64,000 nucleotides of DNA from Lysobacterales bacterium (GTDB lineage Bacteria > Pseudomonadota > Gammaproteobacteria > Xanthomonadales > SZUA-5): contig JALHMH010000023.1 of assembly GCA_022844165.1 (NCBI GenBank), positions 1-64,000 of the forward strand. Direction: 5' to 3'. Position numbers and translations under genes: made by a program. Shown here piece after piece: positions 62,509 to 64,000 of the stretch (position 1 is the first letter of the stretch; every line of letters begins with the position of its first letter). The notes under the pieces are model-generated. The model did no database searches and had not been told where the DNA came from. It saw only the letters and a program-made list of their open reading frames with translations.

Positions 62509-63142
62509 CCTGTGCTGGCTATTGCTCCTGGCGCTGCCCGCGCTGGCGGTGGAATTTTCTTCGCTGACCGCCGACGAACAACGCGTGCTGGAGCCGCATC
62601 GTGACACCTGGTCGCAACTCGACGACAAAACGCAGCAGCGGCTCGTCCGCGGCGCGCAGCGTTGGCTCGACATGGATGCCAACGAACGTGCCGAGGCTGG
62701 TCGCCGTCTGGCGCGCTGGCAGGAAATGAGCGAAGCGCGACGGCAGCAAATTCGCGAACGCTTTGAGGCGTTCCAGACGCTACCACCACAGGCGCAGCGC
62801 GAGTTGCGTCAGGTCGCCGAGCGTTTCCGTCATTTGCCGGCACACGAGCGTGCTGAGCTGCGCCGTCGCTTCGAGGCGATGTCGCCCGCCGAACGCCGAG
62901 CTTTTCTCACTGCAATGCAGGCCACACGGCGCAACGATGCGCTTCGCGACCACTGGCGACAGATGCCAGCGACCGAACGCGAAGCGACGCGCGCGATGAT
63001 CGATGGTCTGACCGGACCTGAGCGCCGCGCGATGCGCGCGCATATGCAGGCACTGCCGCTGGCCGAACGAGACAGCTTGCGCAGGCGACTGTTGGCCATG
63101 ACCGTTGAAGAGCGGCGCGCATTCCTGGCTGAGGTACCGTAA
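62474..63142 (+). CDS. DUF3106-type exported helical repeat protein
   Basis: A 222-residue protein with signal peptide (core Leu-Cys-Trp-Leu-Leu-Leu-Leu-Ala-Leu-Pro) and a fully helical mature region of repeated units built on Leu-Pro/Met-x-x-x-Glu-Arg-x-x-x-Arg-x-x-Phe/Leu. This fits the DUF3106 family, which lies after sigma factor genes in related bacteria. The strongly Arg/Glu-rich repeats suggest an extended periplasmic chaperone-like or sensor protein, similar in feel to CpxP/Spy, but this is inference. A second ATG 9 bases downstream is an equal candidate start. Confidence 0.75.
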   Translation: MTTMTARLRLVSLCWLLLLALPALAVEFSSLTADEQRVLEPHRDTWSQLDDKTQQRLVRGAQRWLDMDANERAEAGRRLARWQEMSEARRQQIRERFEAFQTLPPQAQRELRQVAERFRHLPAHERAELRRRFEAMSPAERRAFLTAMQATRRNDALRDHWRQMPATEREATRAMIDGLTGPERRAMRAHMQALPLAERDSLRRRLLAMTVEERRAFLAEVP

Positions 63143-63146
63143 TCAC

Positions 63147-63611
63147 TCAACTGCGTTCTGCACGGCCGATTGGCACGAGCGCCCAGAGCTTCGATAGGTT
63201 GAAACTGGGCACCAGACGACGAAGGGAGCGCTCAGCAGGGTTGGTAGCCGGTGCCTCGACGGGCACCGTGCCGCGTGGCAAATCGCGTACCGAAAAGCCC
63301 TCCTTGGCGAACCTCGCTGCGTCAAGCGCAAACCGGTCCCAACGCAAGAAGTGCTGTTCTGGGATCAGAACCCAGTCCATGCTCGGGATGTCCCGTCCGA
63401 GTGGGTCCCAATACCGCGCACCTTCCAGTGTTGTGGCTTGCAACCGCACTCGCCCGCGCAAACGGAAAGCCATGCCATCGAAGCAGAAAACCAGGAACGC
63501 GTGACCTTTGATCAGCACACAGGGTTTGCCATACAGCTGCCCGACCGACGCTTCGTGCATGCGCCCGAGGTACTCGCAGATGGTGTCGAATCGAGTTCGT
63601 GCGTTGGCCAT
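63147..63611 (-). CDS. TfoX N-terminal-like domain protein
   Basis: A 154-residue protein. The first 100 residues follow the TfoX_N pattern (Gln-Leu-Tyr-Gly-Lys-Pro-Cys-Val-Leu-Ile-Lys-Gly-His-Ala-Phe, then Arg-Leu-Arg-Gly-Arg), and the C-terminal third is rich in Pro and basic residues. TfoX/Sxy proteins influence competence gene expression in some Gammaproteobacteria, but stand-alone N-terminal domains are common and uncharacterised. GGAGG lies upstream of ATG 63611. It converges on the DUF3106 gene with a 4-base gap. Confidence 0.65.
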   Translation of the reverse strand: MANARTRFDTICEYLGRMHEASVGQLYGKPCVLIKGHAFLVFCFDGMAFRLRGRVRLQATTLEGARYWDPLGRDIPSMDWVLIPEQHFLRWDRFALDAARFAKEGFSVRDLPRGTVPVEAPATNPAERSLRRLVPSFNLSKLWALVPIGRAERS

Positions 63612-63811
63612 TGTGCCTCCCCCCGAAGGCGATTCAAAACCGGCGGGCGACCGGCGCTGTCCTGTCCGTCGGCAGCTACCCAAGGTTCGACAATGCGCAA
63701 TCATGCGCGCGTCGGGCGAATCTGGGAAGCAGAGCGCGCGGAACGACAAAATGCGCGGACGCAGTTGGCAGTTTTGGGCAGCCATTTCAGCCACTGCTCG
63801 CACTTTGGAGC

Positions 63812-63839
63812 TTGGCAAGTGCCAAAAGACGGCTACAAT
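63812..63839 (+). promoter_or_regulatory. Sigma-70-like promoter with palindrome over the -35
   Basis: TTGGCA (63812-63817) and TACAAT (63834-63839) are spaced 16 bases apart, upstream of the lipoprotein gene at 63915. The -35 box is half of the perfect palindrome TTGGCAAGTGCCAA (63812-63825), a possible operator. This is a motif reading only. Confidence 0.5.
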
Positions 63840-63914
63840 GGACGTTAGCCGAAACGCAATTCGGTCATCTGGTTGTCAAATCAGATCGTCATGACCCACT
63901 TTGAGGACTTTTCC

Positions 63915-64000
63915 ATGAAACTGATCCAGTTTACGGCGCTGACCGCGTCGTTGGCACTTTTGGCCGCCTGTGGCGATCAAGGCACCAGCAACAACGAACC
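63915..64000 (+). CDS. Lipoprotein N-terminus, cut by the window end
   Basis: Only the first 28 residues are in the window. They form a lipoprotein signal with lipobox Leu-Ala-Ala-Cys19 followed by Gly-Asp-Gln-Gly-Thr-Ser, so the product is probably an outer- or inner-membrane lipoprotein. The family cannot be told from this part. TGAGGA lies upstream of the ATG, and a promoter candidate sits at 63812-63839. Confidence 0.75.
   Translation, partial: MKLIQFTALTASLALLAACGDQGTSNNE

Overview
The window is GC-rich, densely coded chromosome from a proteobacterium. Gene content (AcnD-type aconitase, a TrpRS with a long C-terminal extension, a sigma factor/DUF3619/DUF3106 cluster, a secreted protease ending in a Phe-Ala-Ser-Gly-Phe-Glu type tail, many lipoproteins) best fits Gammaproteobacteria of the Lysobacterales (Xanthomonadales), possibly Rhodanobacteraceae-like. 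That placement is inference from gene families. There is no phage, CRISPR array, transposase gene or rRNA; one tRNA-Lys is present.

Layout. 0-15.7 kb: exported peptidase, lipoproteins, alpha/beta hydrolase, AcnD, a murein endopeptidase-like pair, a membrane-anchored MDR oxidoreductase, a nucleotide-exchanger-like carrier, a TPM-domain protein and small envelope proteins. 15.9-26.3 kb: one ABC export operon with an HlyD-type adaptor, two MacB-type ATPases and three duplicated-FtsX permeases. 26.3-30.7 kb: a K+ channel and a complete TRAP transporter (TatT-P-Q-M). 30.7-37.2 kb: folD, type II NADH dehydrogenase, O-antigen-ligase-like protein, TMEM43-like protein. 37.4-46.6 kb: a C4-dicarboxylate-type hybrid sensor kinase divergent from a DctA-type symporter, a TonB receptor and a hydrolase. 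47-52.3 kb: metzincin protease, trpS, tRNA-Lys, proA, proB. 52.7-64 kb: GDPD, a TPR Ser/Thr kinase, BLUF photoreceptor, folE, a propeller-GGDEF protein, a sigma factor operon, a TfoX-like protein and a lipoprotein cut by the window end.

The most unusual content is non-coding. A family of dispersed structured repeats (full form about 240-250 bp; shorter deleted or partial copies near 1.8-2.05, 25.4-25.6, 40.4-40.7, 46.7-46.95, 48.3-48.4, 52.46-52.64, 56.48-56.50 and 56.93-56.98 kb) is bounded by CTAG-like tetranucleotides and carries several hairpins. One stem differs between copies by changes on both arms that keep the pairing. Three copies end exactly on the stop codon of a neighbouring gene, and two heads read as the ribosome binding site of the next gene. 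At 40.07-40.67 kb a five-hairpin array, a 158-bp inverted-repeat element and one structured repeat are joined end to end at CTAG sites. A second, REP-like palindrome family built on GTCGCGCGATCGCGCGAC occurs at 4.4 and 20.4-20.6 kb. I regard the CTAG-punctuated structured repeats as the best candidate here for something undescribed.
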